Of a stretch of 64,000 nucleotides of DNA, positions 27,687 to 35,304 are shown one piece after another. Position numbers and translations under genes: made by a program. The stretch is from Streptomyces sp. TRM49041. Lineage in GTDB: Bacteria > Actinomycetota > Actinomycetes > Streptomycetales > Streptomycetaceae. The notes below the pieces were generated by a model, which saw nothing but the letters and a program-made list of their open reading frames with translations, searched no databases and was not told the origin of the DNA. Positions within the stretch are counted from its first letter, which is position 1, and each line of letters opens with the position of its first letter. The stretch is from positions 62,001 through 126,000 of the forward strand of contig NZ_VSRY01000158.1 in assembly GCF_008271805.1 (NCBI RefSeq), in the 5' to 3' direction.

Positions 27687-29146
27687 TGGCCGCTCGGACC
27701 GGCGCCGGGGCCGACCGGGCGCCCGCCGCGTCCGCCGCCACCGGTTCCGGGACCGACCGGGCGCTCGCCGCCCTCCCGGCGGCCAAGCGGGAACTGGCCC
27801 GGATGCTCCTCGCCGCCCGCAGTCCCGTCCCGGCCCGCCCGGCTCCGCGCTCCGGCGCGGGGCCGGTCCCGGCCACCGCGCTCCAGGCCCGGCTGCTCCG
27901 ACGCGAACGGCACACCGATCCGGGCACCGGCACCGGATCGTACGCCGTACGGCTCACCGGCCGTCTCGACCACGGGCGGCTGCGGGAGGCGCTCACCGGC
28001 GTCCTGGCACGGCACGATGCGCTGCGCTGCCGGATCACCGACTCCCCGGACGGTGCGGGGCCGCGGCTGACCGTGGACGACGCGCCCTGCCTGCGGCTGA
28101 CCCGGACCGACCTCTCGAACCGTGCCGCGGCCGCGCGGCGGGAGGCCGTGCGGCGCCAGATCACCGAGAGCGCCGGGACCGCGCTGTCCCTGGAGACCGG
28201 CCGCACCAGCTGGTTCCGGCTGCTGACGCTCGCTCCCGACGAGCATGTCCTCGTGCTCGCCTCGCACCTGGGCGTCTTCGACGGCTGGTCGTCCGGGGTG
28301 TTCCTCACCGACCTCGCGGCCGGTTACCGGGACGGCCCGGACACCCTCACCGCGCCGGAGCTGCAGTTCACCGACTACGCCGACTGGCAGCGCCGCTGGC
28401 TGGCCTCACCCGACGGAGTCGCCGAACTGGCCGCTCGGCGAGGCGACTTCGCGGCGGCTCCTGCGGCGCCGGCCGCACCGGGCGGATTCGAGCGGGGCCA
28501 TCTGCCGGTACGCCTCGACCGCGGGCCCGGCAGCCCGCTCGACGCGGGGCTGGCCCTCGGCGCCACGCGGGGAGCCACTCCCTTCATGACGCTGCTCGCA
28601 GCCCTGGCGGTCGTGCTGGGCCGCCGCGACGGTTCCCCCGACGTCGTCGTCGGCACCCCGGCCGCGGGCCGCTTCGCCGCACCGCTCGAGGGCGCCGTCG
28701 GCCAGTTCACCACGGTGGTCCCGATCAGGATCGACCTGGCCGGCCGGCCGTCCTTCGAAGAGCTGCTGCACCGCACCCGCGCCGCGGTCGCCGACGCGCT
28801 GAGCCACCAGCGGCTCCCCGTCGACGAACTCTTCACCGGAGGGACCCAGCCGTACAGCGTCCTGTTCGCCCTCCACAACTACCCCGCCGTGCCCTTCGGA
28901 CTCCCCGGAATCGAGGTGAGCCCACTGCCCGGACCCCCCGCGCGCCACCTGGAGCTGTACAGTCCCGACCCCGCCGCCACCTTCGCCTGCGTCGGCCTCG
29001 TCGAACGCGACGGCGAGATCGGCGGTACCGCCGAGTTCAACCGCCGGGCCGCCGCTCCGGAGGACGTGACCACGCTGCTCACCGGCGTCGAAGACGTCCT
29101 GCGACGGGCCGCCGCCTCACCCGCCGCCCCCGGGATCACCTTCTAG
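27686..29146 (+). CDS. Stand-alone condensation-like domain with degenerate active site
   Basis: 486-aa protein with the condensation-domain fold. After a 50-residue Ala/Arg-rich leader it has ATALQARLLRRERHT (C1-like), LRGTRT-type N-lobe strands, and later VVVGTPAAGRFAAPLEGAVGQF and QRLPVDELF (C5-C7-like). The core motif reads H194-L195-GVFDGWS, so the second, catalytic His of HHxxxDG is replaced by Leu. Peptide bond formation is therefore unlikely. It may instead be a docking or recruitment platform (X-domain-like) or a cyclisation catalyst. ATG at 27686 overlaps the preceding NRPS stop, and the dehydrogenase pair follows 16 bases later, so it may present a PCP-bound substrate to them. That role is inferred. 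Confidence 0.82.
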   Translation: MAARTGAGADRAPAASAATGSGTDRALAALPAAKRELARMLLAARSPVPARPAPRSGAGPVPATALQARLLRRERHTDPGTGTGSYAVRLTGRLDHGRLREALTGVLARHDALRCRITDSPDGAGPRLTVDDAPCLRLTRTDLSNRAAAARREAVRRQITESAGTALSLETGRTSWFRLLTLAPDEHVLVLASHLGVFDGWSSGVFLTDLAAGYRDGPDTLTAPELQFTDYADWQRRWLASPDGVAELAARRGDFAAAPAAPAAPGGFERGHLPVRLDRGPGSPLDAGLALGATRGATPFMTLLAALAVVLGRRDGSPDVVVGTPAAGRFAAPLEGAVGQFTTVVPIRIDLAGRPSFEELLHRTRAAVADALSHQRLPVDELFTGGTQPYSVLFALHNYPAVPFGLPGIEVSPLPGPPARHLELYSPDPAATFACVGLVERDGEIGGTAEFNRRAAAPEDVTTLLTGVEDVLRRAAASPAAPGITF

Positions 29147-29162
29147 CCCCTGGGAGTAACCC

Positions 29163-30353
29163 TTGCTCACCACCGAGTTCTACCGGGCCCCCGCCGACTG
29201 CGGGCTCGTCCGTTCCGGCGACGGCGTGCCCCGTACGCCGATGCGCGCCCTCCGCGAGGAGATCCACGACGTCCTGGTGTCCGCGCCGGTCGCCGCCGCC
29301 CGTCGCACGAGGGACCCCCGCCCCGTCCACCGGGCCCTGGGCGAGGCGGGGCTGCTCGCCCCGCAGTGGCCCGAGGAGTACGGCGGCCGCGGCGTCGGCC
29401 AGGTCGCCGCCGCCGTCCTCGTCGAGGAACTGGCGATGCACGACGTACCCGACCTGCTGCACACCCTGACCGTACAGATCGTCGGCTCCACCCTGCTCAA
29501 CGTGGCGAGCCCGGCGATGAAGGCCAGGCACCTGCCCGGCTTCGCGGCCGGGACCGCCTTCGGCTGTGTGCTCTTCAGCGAGCCGCAGGCCGGCTCCGAC
29601 CTCAACATCCTGTCCACCCGCGCCGTCTCCGACGGGAACGGCGGCTACAAGCTCTACGGCACCAAGGTCCACTCGTTGTTCGCCGGGCTCGCCGACTACG
29701 GGCTGTGCCTGGCGCGCGGCGAGAACGACGCCTTCAGCCTGTTCCTGGTCCCCCTCGCCCAGAAGGGCGTCGGCATCAGGGCCATCCCCGGGATCGGGGA
29801 CGACGCCTTCCACGAGGTCACTCTGGACGGCGTGGCCGTCACCGCCGACGACGTGGTCGGCACCATCGGCCAGGGCTGGGCCATCGTCGTCAAGACCCTC
29901 GCCTTCGAACGCACCGGACTGGACTACTACGTCAAGGCGCTGCGCTGGTACCGCGCCGCCGTCGAACGGCTCGAAGGCCACACCGAGCGGCTGGAGGCCG
30001 GCCAGCACGACCACATCGGCCTGGCCAGGCTCAACGCCCGGCTGCTCGCCGCCGGCACCCTCGTACGCCGTGTGCTGACCCGGCTGGACCGGGGCGAGCT
30101 CAACGAGGACGAGGCGGCCGCGGCCAAGTGGTACACCACCGAGCTGGCCGCCGAGGTCGCCTGGTGGGCCGCGGAACTCGACGGCGACCACAGCATGACC
30201 CTGGACGACCCCGGGACGGACGGGGTGGCACACCCACTGGACTCGGCGATGCGTGAAGCCCCCGGGATGCGGATATCCGGCGGCACCGCCGAAATGATGC
30301 TGGAGACGCTGGCCCGGCTGCGTCTCGACTCAGGGGCGGAGGTACGGCCGTGA
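29163..30353 (+). CDS. Acyl-CoA dehydrogenase-like flavoprotein, subunit 1
   Basis: 396-aa acyl-CoA dehydrogenase family protein, expected to bind FAD and desaturate an acyl thioester alpha,beta. Family motifs are LAPQWPEEYGGRG, FSEPQAGSDL (flavin contact), the YKLYGTKVHSLFA block, QGWAIVVKTLAFERTG and the C-terminal REAPGMRISGGTAEMMLE. TTG start at 29163 has GGGAG six bases upstream. Its stop overlaps the GTG of the second dehydrogenase, so the two probably form a heteromer like FadE pairs. In NRPS clusters such enzymes oxidise PCP-bound amino acids (prolyl-PCP oxidases). Here a PCP-bound basic amino acid is the likely substrate, by inference. Confidence 0.87.
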   Translation: MLTTEFYRAPADCGLVRSGDGVPRTPMRALREEIHDVLVSAPVAAARRTRDPRPVHRALGEAGLLAPQWPEEYGGRGVGQVAAAVLVEELAMHDVPDLLHTLTVQIVGSTLLNVASPAMKARHLPGFAAGTAFGCVLFSEPQAGSDLNILSTRAVSDGNGGYKLYGTKVHSLFAGLADYGLCLARGENDAFSLFLVPLAQKGVGIRAIPGIGDDAFHEVTLDGVAVTADDVVGTIGQGWAIVVKTLAFERTGLDYYVKALRWYRAAVERLEGHTERLEAGQHDHIGLARLNARLLAAGTLVRRVLTRLDRGELNEDEAAAAKWYTTELAAEVAWWAAELDGDHSMTLDDPGTDGVAHPLDSAMREAPGMRISGGTAEMMLETLARLRLDSGAEVRP

Positions 30354-31483
30354 CACTCGGAACGCAGACGGAGGCCGGCGGCGGGACACCCGCCGAGCGG
30401 TGGCGGGAGCGGGAGGAGGAGGACTCCCTCTTCCGGCAGCTGCGGCTCACCGTCCGCCAAGGGCTGGAGATCGACGCCGGTACCCCCTCCCAGGCGTGGG
30501 AGGCCCTGACCCAGGTCGGCGCCTGGGAGTTCCCCCTGCCCATCGGCATGGACGGCCTCGACCTCGGACAGGCCGTCGTCGCCATGGTGTGCGAGGAGGG
30601 CGGCAACGCGATGCAGCCCGTCCCGCTGACCGACACCCTGCTCGCCCTCGACCTGCTGTCGGGGCTCGGCCCGCTCCCTCCCGCGGGGCTCGACGGCCTC
30701 CTCGACCGGGTAAGGGACGGTGCGCACCCGATCGCCGTGCCGGGCCGGCTGCCCGACCCGCGCGGCGCCGTGCCGCCCGGCATCACATGGAAACCCGACG
30801 GGGACGGCGGCGGCATCGTGCTGAACGGCACCGGTGGGCCGTTCGCCGCCGGGGTCGGACCGGGCTCGCTCCTCGTCCCGGCCTCCGGGCCGGACGGGCC
30901 GGGCGTCGCCCTCGTGGAGCTGCCCGCCGCCGGGGTCACGCTGCGCCCGCTGCGCGACCACGGCGGTGGCGCCGTCGCCGGCGCGGTCTTCGAGGAGGCC
31001 CGTGTCGCCGCCGAGGCCGTCGTACTGCGGGGGATGGCCGCCGAGCAGGCCCTGACCCGGGTGGGGCTGCGCGCGGCCGTGCACCAGGCGTCGCTGCTCG
31101 CCGGCATCACCGCCGCGGCGCTGACGGCCGTGGTGTCCCGGATCAGGAGCCGTCAGCAGTTCGGGCAGGCGCTGGTCAGGCACCAGGGCCCGCGGCTGCG
31201 CGTCGCCGGTCTCCTGGCCCGCCTCGACGCGGTCCGCTGGGCGGTCGGGGACGCCGCCAAGGACCTGGACGAGAACCGGCTGACCCCCGGCGAGGCCGCC
31301 GGCCTGATCGCCCTGACCGCCGAGACCACCCTGGACGTGACACGCGACGCGGTCCATCTGCACGGCGCCTCAGGGCTGGTGCGCGACGGGCTCGTGGCCG
31401 GGTGCTACCGGCGGGCCGCCTGGGAGGCGCTGCGCTGCGGCCGGCCCACGCACCTGTGGGACATCGCCGCGCACACCGGCTGA
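30350..31483 (+). CDS. Acyl-CoA dehydrogenase-like flavoprotein, subunit 2
   Basis: 377-aa partner of the upstream dehydrogenase. The middle domain is divergent and Gly/Pro-rich, lacking a clear S-E-P-x-A-G-S flavin motif. The C-terminal helical domain is well conserved (GLRAAVHQASLLAGITAAALT, RSRQQFGQALVRHQGPRLR, DVTRDAVHLHGASGLVRDG). This asymmetry is typical of heteromeric dehydrogenases where one subunit contributes only part of the FAD site. GTG at 30350 overlaps the previous stop. It is the last gene before a strong bidirectional hairpin. Confidence 0.85.
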   Translation: MTLGTQTEAGGGTPAERWREREEEDSLFRQLRLTVRQGLEIDAGTPSQAWEALTQVGAWEFPLPIGMDGLDLGQAVVAMVCEEGGNAMQPVPLTDTLLALDLLSGLGPLPPAGLDGLLDRVRDGAHPIAVPGRLPDPRGAVPPGITWKPDGDGGGIVLNGTGGPFAAGVGPGSLLVPASGPDGPGVALVELPAAGVTLRPLRDHGGGAVAGAVFEEARVAAEAVVLRGMAAEQALTRVGLRAAVHQASLLAGITAAALTAVVSRIRSRQQFGQALVRHQGPRLRVAGLLARLDAVRWAVGDAAKDLDENRLTPGEAAGLIALTAETTLDVTRDAVHLHGASGLVRDGLVAGCYRRAAWEALRCGRPTHLWDIAAHTG

Positions 31484-31492
31484 GCAGGACGC

Positions 31493-31529
31493 GGGCAGGG
31501 GCCTCCCGCCTGGCGGGAGCCCCCTGCCC
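31493..31529. terminator. Bidirectional terminator between convergent operons
   Basis: A stem of 18 bases per arm with a single mismatch (GGGCAGGGG-C-CTCCCGCC against GGCGGGAG-C-CCCCTGCCC) fills the 65-base gap between the plus-strand dehydrogenase and the minus-strand GNAT. It probably stops both transcripts. Confidence 0.75.
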
Positions 31530-31548
31530 GGGAGACGGCTCCGTCGGC

Positions 31549-32130
31549 TCAGTCGAGGTCGCGGCGCATCACCCAGCGGTACCGCTTGTCACTCTTGGCC
31601 TCCGTCCTGCGCACCCGGCGGAAGCCGGACCGCTCGAACATCTCCATCGTGCCGACGTACGCCAGCGTCGGGTTCACCCGGCCGCCCTCCGGGTCCACCG
31701 GGTAACCCTCCACCGCGGGAGCCCCGTTGGCCCGGGCGTGCGCCACCGCGCCCTCCAGCAGCCCGGACGCGACGCCCTTGCCGCGGAACTCCTTGCGTAC
31801 GACGAAGCAGGTCACGGACCAGACCGGGGCGTCGTCGACCGCCGGGATCGTCTTCGACGACGCGAGCCGGTCCAGCTGCTTGCGCGGCGCCACGTTGCAC
31901 CAGCCGGCCACCTCCCCGTCCAGGTAACCCAGCACCCCGGGCGGCGGGTCGGACGCCTCGACGAGGGACCGCAGGTGCGCGCCCCGCTCGTCGGCGGTCA
32001 TCCGCCCGTAGTCGCCGGTGGTCAGCCGCCAGGCCATGCACCAGCAGGTGTGCGCGCTCTTGCGGGGCTGCAGGACCGCCTGCAGATCGTTCCATCGCTC
32101 GGCGGTCGCCGGCAGAACTTCCAATGTCAT
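31549..32130 (-). CDS. GNAT-family N-acetyltransferase
   Basis: 193-aa acetyltransferase of the GCN5-related family. The acetyl-CoA binding loop is FVVRKEFRGKGVASGLLEGAVAHAR (motif A, Arg/Gln-x-x-Gly-x-Gly/Ala pattern as RGKGVA). It is preceded by VAGWCNVAPR and followed by TLAYVGTMEMFERSGF. An N-terminal CWCMAW segment is typical of a Streptomyces subgroup. The ATG at 32130 overlaps the aldolase stop (ATGA) and was preferred to an ATG 24 bases upstream because of coupling. It is the last gene of the minus operon. Substrate unknown; it could tailor or detoxify a pathway amine. Confidence 0.8.
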   Translation of the reverse strand: MTLEVLPATAERWNDLQAVLQPRKSAHTCWCMAWRLTTGDYGRMTADERGAHLRSLVEASDPPPGVLGYLDGEVAGWCNVAPRKQLDRLASSKTIPAVDDAPVWSVTCFVVRKEFRGKGVASGLLEGAVAHARANGAPAVEGYPVDPEGGRVNPTLAYVGTMEMFERSGFRRVRRTEAKSDKRYRWVMRRDLD

Positions 32131-33221
32131 CGGGCTACTTCGCTCTCTTTCCATGATGGTGCGTGCTCCGCTGCGGTGGTTCCGCCCGTTCTCCGGCGGC
32201 CTGCACCGACAACGGCCGCCAGGACCTCAACGGCACGGCGACACGCCTGTCGTCCGACATCCAGATGGGTGACCAGCCGGACCAGGTCCGGTCCGGGCGC
32301 GGTCACCAGCACGCCCTCCCGCGCCGCCCGTGCCACGACGTCCTCGGCGCCGGGCGTCTCGACGAGGACGATGTTGGTCTCCTGGGGCCGCACCGCACAC
32401 CCCGCCTCGCGCAGCCCTGCCGCGAGCAGTGCCGCATGGGCGTGGTCCTCGGCGATCCGCTCCAGGTGGTGGTCCAGCGCGTGCAGGCCGGCGGCCGCCA
32501 GAATGCCCGACTGCCGCATGCCACCCCCCAGACCATGCCGCAACGACCGTGCCCTCGGCAGGTGTTCGGCGGCCATCAGCAGGACGGACCCCACCGGCGC
32601 GCCCAGCCCCTTCGACAGGCACACCGCCAGTGTGTCCGCGACCGGTGCCCCGTACGCGGAAAGGGGCGTGCCCGTCGCGGCGTGCGCGTTCCAGATCCGG
32701 GCGCCGTCGATGTGCACCGCGATTCCCGACCGCGCGGTCAGCCGCCGGATCGCGCGCAGGGTCTCCAAGGGGTACACGGAGCCGCCCGCTCGGGTGTGCG
32801 TCTGCTCGACCGCCACCGCCCGGGTGCCGACGGTGTAGGCATTGCCCGGTCGCAGGATCCCGGCCAGCGCCCCGGCGGTGAGCAGCCCCCGTTCACCGGA
32901 CACGGTGCGCGTCTGTATCCCGCCGTACCGGGCGGGCGAACCCTCTTCGTGGGCCAGGATGTGGGCCTCGGTGTCGCAGACGACCTCCTGGCCGGGCGCG
33001 ACCAGCAGGCGCAGCGCGATCTGGTTGGCCATCACGCCCGACGGGACGAACAGCGCGCCCGGGAAGCCGAACAGGGCCGCCGCCCGGTCCTCCAGCGCCC
33101 GGACGGTGGGGTCCTCCCCGAACAGGTCGTCGCCGACCTCGGCGGTCGCCATGGCCCTGCGCATGCCGGGCGTGGGCCGTGTGACGGTGTCGCTGCGCAG
33201 ATCGACGGTCTGCCGGCTCAT
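32127..33221 (-). CDS. Threonine-aldolase-type PLP enzyme, candidate beta-hydroxytryptophan retro-aldolase
   Basis: 364-aa fold-type I PLP enzyme of the low-specificity L-threonine aldolase family. Landmarks are the N-terminal DLRSDTVTRPTPGMR, GDDLFGEDPTV, FVPSGVMANQIAL, IHIDGARIWNA-like AVHIDGARIWNA, the PLP-lysine segment CLSKGLGAPVGS and GGGMRQSGILAAAG. Such enzymes cleave beta-hydroxy-alpha-amino acids to glycine and an aldehyde. In a cluster with a tryptophan halogenase, an A-PCP/P450 pair and an aldehyde dehydrogenase, the natural substrate is plausibly (chloro)-beta-hydroxytryptophan, giving indole-3-carbaldehyde. Start and stop overlap both neighbours by 4 bases. Family certain, substrate inferred. 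Confidence 0.88.
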   Translation of the reverse strand: MSRQTVDLRSDTVTRPTPGMRRAMATAEVGDDLFGEDPTVRALEDRAAALFGFPGALFVPSGVMANQIALRLLVAPGQEVVCDTEAHILAHEEGSPARYGGIQTRTVSGERGLLTAGALAGILRPGNAYTVGTRAVAVEQTHTRAGGSVYPLETLRAIRRLTARSGIAVHIDGARIWNAHAATGTPLSAYGAPVADTLAVCLSKGLGAPVGSVLLMAAEHLPRARSLRHGLGGGMRQSGILAAAGLHALDHHLERIAEDHAHAALLAAGLREAGCAVRPQETNIVLVETPGAEDVVARAAREGVLVTAPGPDLVRLVTHLDVGRQACRRAVEVLAAVVGAGRRRTGGTTAAEHAPSWKESEVAR

Positions 33222-33907
33222 GATGCGGTGTCAGCTCCTCGGTCGCGTGGCTCCGGCGTGAGCTTGCGGTCCGCGGCCCAGTCGAGCAGCGGGCGCACCA
33301 GCTCCCAGGTCTCCCGGACGAATCCGGCGGCGCGGACCGACCCGAGGTCAGAGCCGGGCCCCGGGCCGAGCCGCCGCCCGGCGTCGATCTTGCGGTGCCG
33401 CAGCAGGTCGAGCCGCGGGTGGTCCGCCGGGACCCCGCGCGGCCGTGAGACGAGCCGGTCGCCGCCGATCGTGAAACCCAGGCCGGTCAGCCGGGCGACG
33501 ATCGCGGCCAGTTCCGCGCCGCCGTCCTCCTCCTCGACGGCGGCGCGGTAACGGGCCACCTCGGCGCCCCCGTAGGGGTACCAGCGCCCGGAGGCGTACA
33601 GCCCGTCCCGGTCCAGGTGGACCCAGAAGCCGAGAGCGGGCAGCACGTCGAGGTAGGCGCCCTGGTAGGTCTTGTACGGCGACTTGTCGTGGGACGTCCG
33701 GGTGTCCCTGACGGGGCCGAGCAGGCGCACCCCGTCGGTGTACGGTGCGAAGTGCGCGGACAGTTCCGCGGCCAGCTCCTCCATGGGAGTCCGCACGTCT
33801 CTCTCGTACACCGCGCGGTGCCGCAGCCGCCACGCCTCCTTGGTGTTGTCGGCGGCGAGCTCCTCGTACAGGTACGGCGCCGACGGCGGAAAGCCGCTGA
33901 AGGTCAC
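33218..33907 (-). CDS. DUF2461 family protein
   Basis: 229-aa protein of the DUF2461 (TIGR02453) family of unknown function. Typical blocks are FSGFPPSAPYLYEELAADNTKEAW, DTRTSHDKSPYKTYQGAYL, YASGRWYP and the basic patch LLRHRKIDAGRRLGPGP. GTG at 33907 overlaps the SHMT stop (GTGA), and its own stop overlaps the aldolase ATG, so it is translated with the biosynthetic genes. No reaction can be assigned; retention in the operon might be chance or a housekeeping role. Confidence 0.8.
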   Translation of the reverse strand: MTFSGFPPSAPYLYEELAADNTKEAWRLRHRAVYERDVRTPMEELAAELSAHFAPYTDGVRLLGPVRDTRTSHDKSPYKTYQGAYLDVLPALGFWVHLDRDGLYASGRWYPYGGAEVARYRAAVEEEDGGAELAAIVARLTGLGFTIGGDRLVSRPRGVPADHPRLDLLRHRKIDAGRRLGPGPGSDLGSVRAAGFVRETWELVRPLLDWAADRKLTPEPRDRGADTAS

Positions 33908-35304
33908 GACAGGTACCCCGGCAGCGGGTGGCGGGCGCACAGCTCGACGACCCGGGCCCGGGCCGCGGCGCGCACCGCACCGGGGAGCACTCCCGAGCCG
34001 GCCTGCAGCGCGTCGAGCACGTCCGCGACCAGGTCCGCGCACGCGGCGGCGGCACCGCGGTCCATCCCGCGGGCCGCGAGCGTGTTGCTGCCCAGCCGCA
34101 GGCCGCTCGTGGTGCGCACGGGTGTCGTGTCGCCGGGGACGCGGTTGCGGTTGACGATGACGCCGCAGGACTCCAGGGCCTCTTCGGCGATGTCACCGGT
34201 CAGTCCGGTGCCACGCAGGTCGATGAGCACCATATGGGTGTCGGTGCCGCCGGTGACCAGCCGCATGCCGCGCTCCGAGAGCCGTTCGGCGATGGCCTGG
34301 GCGCCGTCCGCCAGCCGCTTGGCCAACTCGGCGAAGTCGGGCCCCGCCACGTAGTCCAGCGCCCGTGCCTTGGCGGCGACGGACGCCAGGTCCGGGGTGC
34401 CCTGGGTGAAGGGGAACACGGCCCGGCGCATCGTTCCGGCGAGGGTGCCGCGCTCGGGGCCCGCCTGCCGGGCGTCGCGGCCGAGCAGGATCAGTCCGCC
34501 GCGAGGGCCGTACAACTGCTTGTAGGTGCTGGTGGTGGTGATGTGGGCGTGGTCGATGGGGCTGGGGTGCAGTCCTGCGGCGACCAGGCCCGCGATGTGC
34601 GAGATGTCGGCGAGGAGGTAGGCGTTGCTCTCGTCGGCGATCTCGCGGAACCGGGCGAAGTCGATCGCGCGGGGGTACGCGCTCGCACCGCACACGATCA
34701 CCTTGGGCCGGTGGGTGAGGGCGAGTTCACGGATCTGGTCGTAGTCGAGCAGCCCTTCGGGTGTGACCCGGTATCCCTTCGCGTTGTAGTAGCGGCCGCT
34801 GACCGACGCGGGGGAGCCGTGGGTGAGATGACCGCCGCAGTCGAGGTCCAGGCCGAGCAGTGTGTCGCCGGGGCTGAGCAGTGCGGTGAGCACGGCGAGG
34901 TTCGCGGACGACCCGGAGTGCGGCTGGACGATCGCGTCCTGGGCCCCGAACGCCGCGCGGGCCCGCTCGATCGCCAGCTGTTCGATCTCGTCGGCCACCC
35001 CGCAGCCGGCGTGGTAACGGCCGCCCGGGAAGCCCTCGGCGGTGAGGTTCCCGAGCGTACTGCCGCCGCAGGCCAGCACCGACGGGTCGGCGACGCTGGA
35101 GGCGGCGACCATCATCAGGGTTTGGTTCTGCCGCGCCGCCTCACGGGCCAGCAGGTCGTACAGCGCGGCGTCGGTCTGTCGGAGCCGGTCGGCGGCGCGG
35201 CCGGCGAAGGTGATCGGATCGGGTCCGTCCGGCTGTGGCGCGGCGGCCGGCAGATCGCGGCCCTCGGCCGGCGCGCCGAGCGGCGCGGGCAGGGTGAACG
35301 TCAT
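33904..35304 (-). CDS. fmoH: Serine hydroxymethyltransferase homologue, alpha-methylserine synthase (FmoH-like)
   Basis: 466-aa fold-type I PLP enzyme of the glycine/serine hydroxymethyltransferase family, longer at the N-terminus than housekeeping GlyA. PLP Lys is K262 in TTTSTYKQLYGPRGG. Other SHMT landmarks are NLTAEGFPGGRYHAG, QPHSGSSANLAVLTALLSPGD, GGHLTHGSPASVSG and LLADISHIAGLVAAG. AGGAGGGG precedes the ATG at 35304, which overlaps the stop of the Cy-A-PCP gene. FmoH of the JBIR-34/-35 pathway interconverts D-alanine and alpha-methyl-L-serine. The identical placement beside a Cy-A-PCP NRPS makes the same role likely here. The symbol is given by analogy. Confidence 0.88.
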   Translation of the reverse strand: MTFTLPAPLGAPAEGRDLPAAAPQPDGPDPITFAGRAADRLRQTDAALYDLLAREAARQNQTLMMVAASSVADPSVLACGGSTLGNLTAEGFPGGRYHAGCGVADEIEQLAIERARAAFGAQDAIVQPHSGSSANLAVLTALLSPGDTLLGLDLDCGGHLTHGSPASVSGRYYNAKGYRVTPEGLLDYDQIRELALTHRPKVIVCGASAYPRAIDFARFREIADESNAYLLADISHIAGLVAAGLHPSPIDHAHITTTSTYKQLYGPRGGLILLGRDARQAGPERGTLAGTMRRAVFPFTQGTPDLASVAAKARALDYVAGPDFAELAKRLADGAQAIAERLSERGMRLVTGGTDTHMVLIDLRGTGLTGDIAEEALESCGVIVNRNRVPGDTTPVRTTSGLRLGSNTLAARGMDRGAAAACADLVADVLDALQAGSGVLPGAVRAAARARVVELCARHPLPGYLS

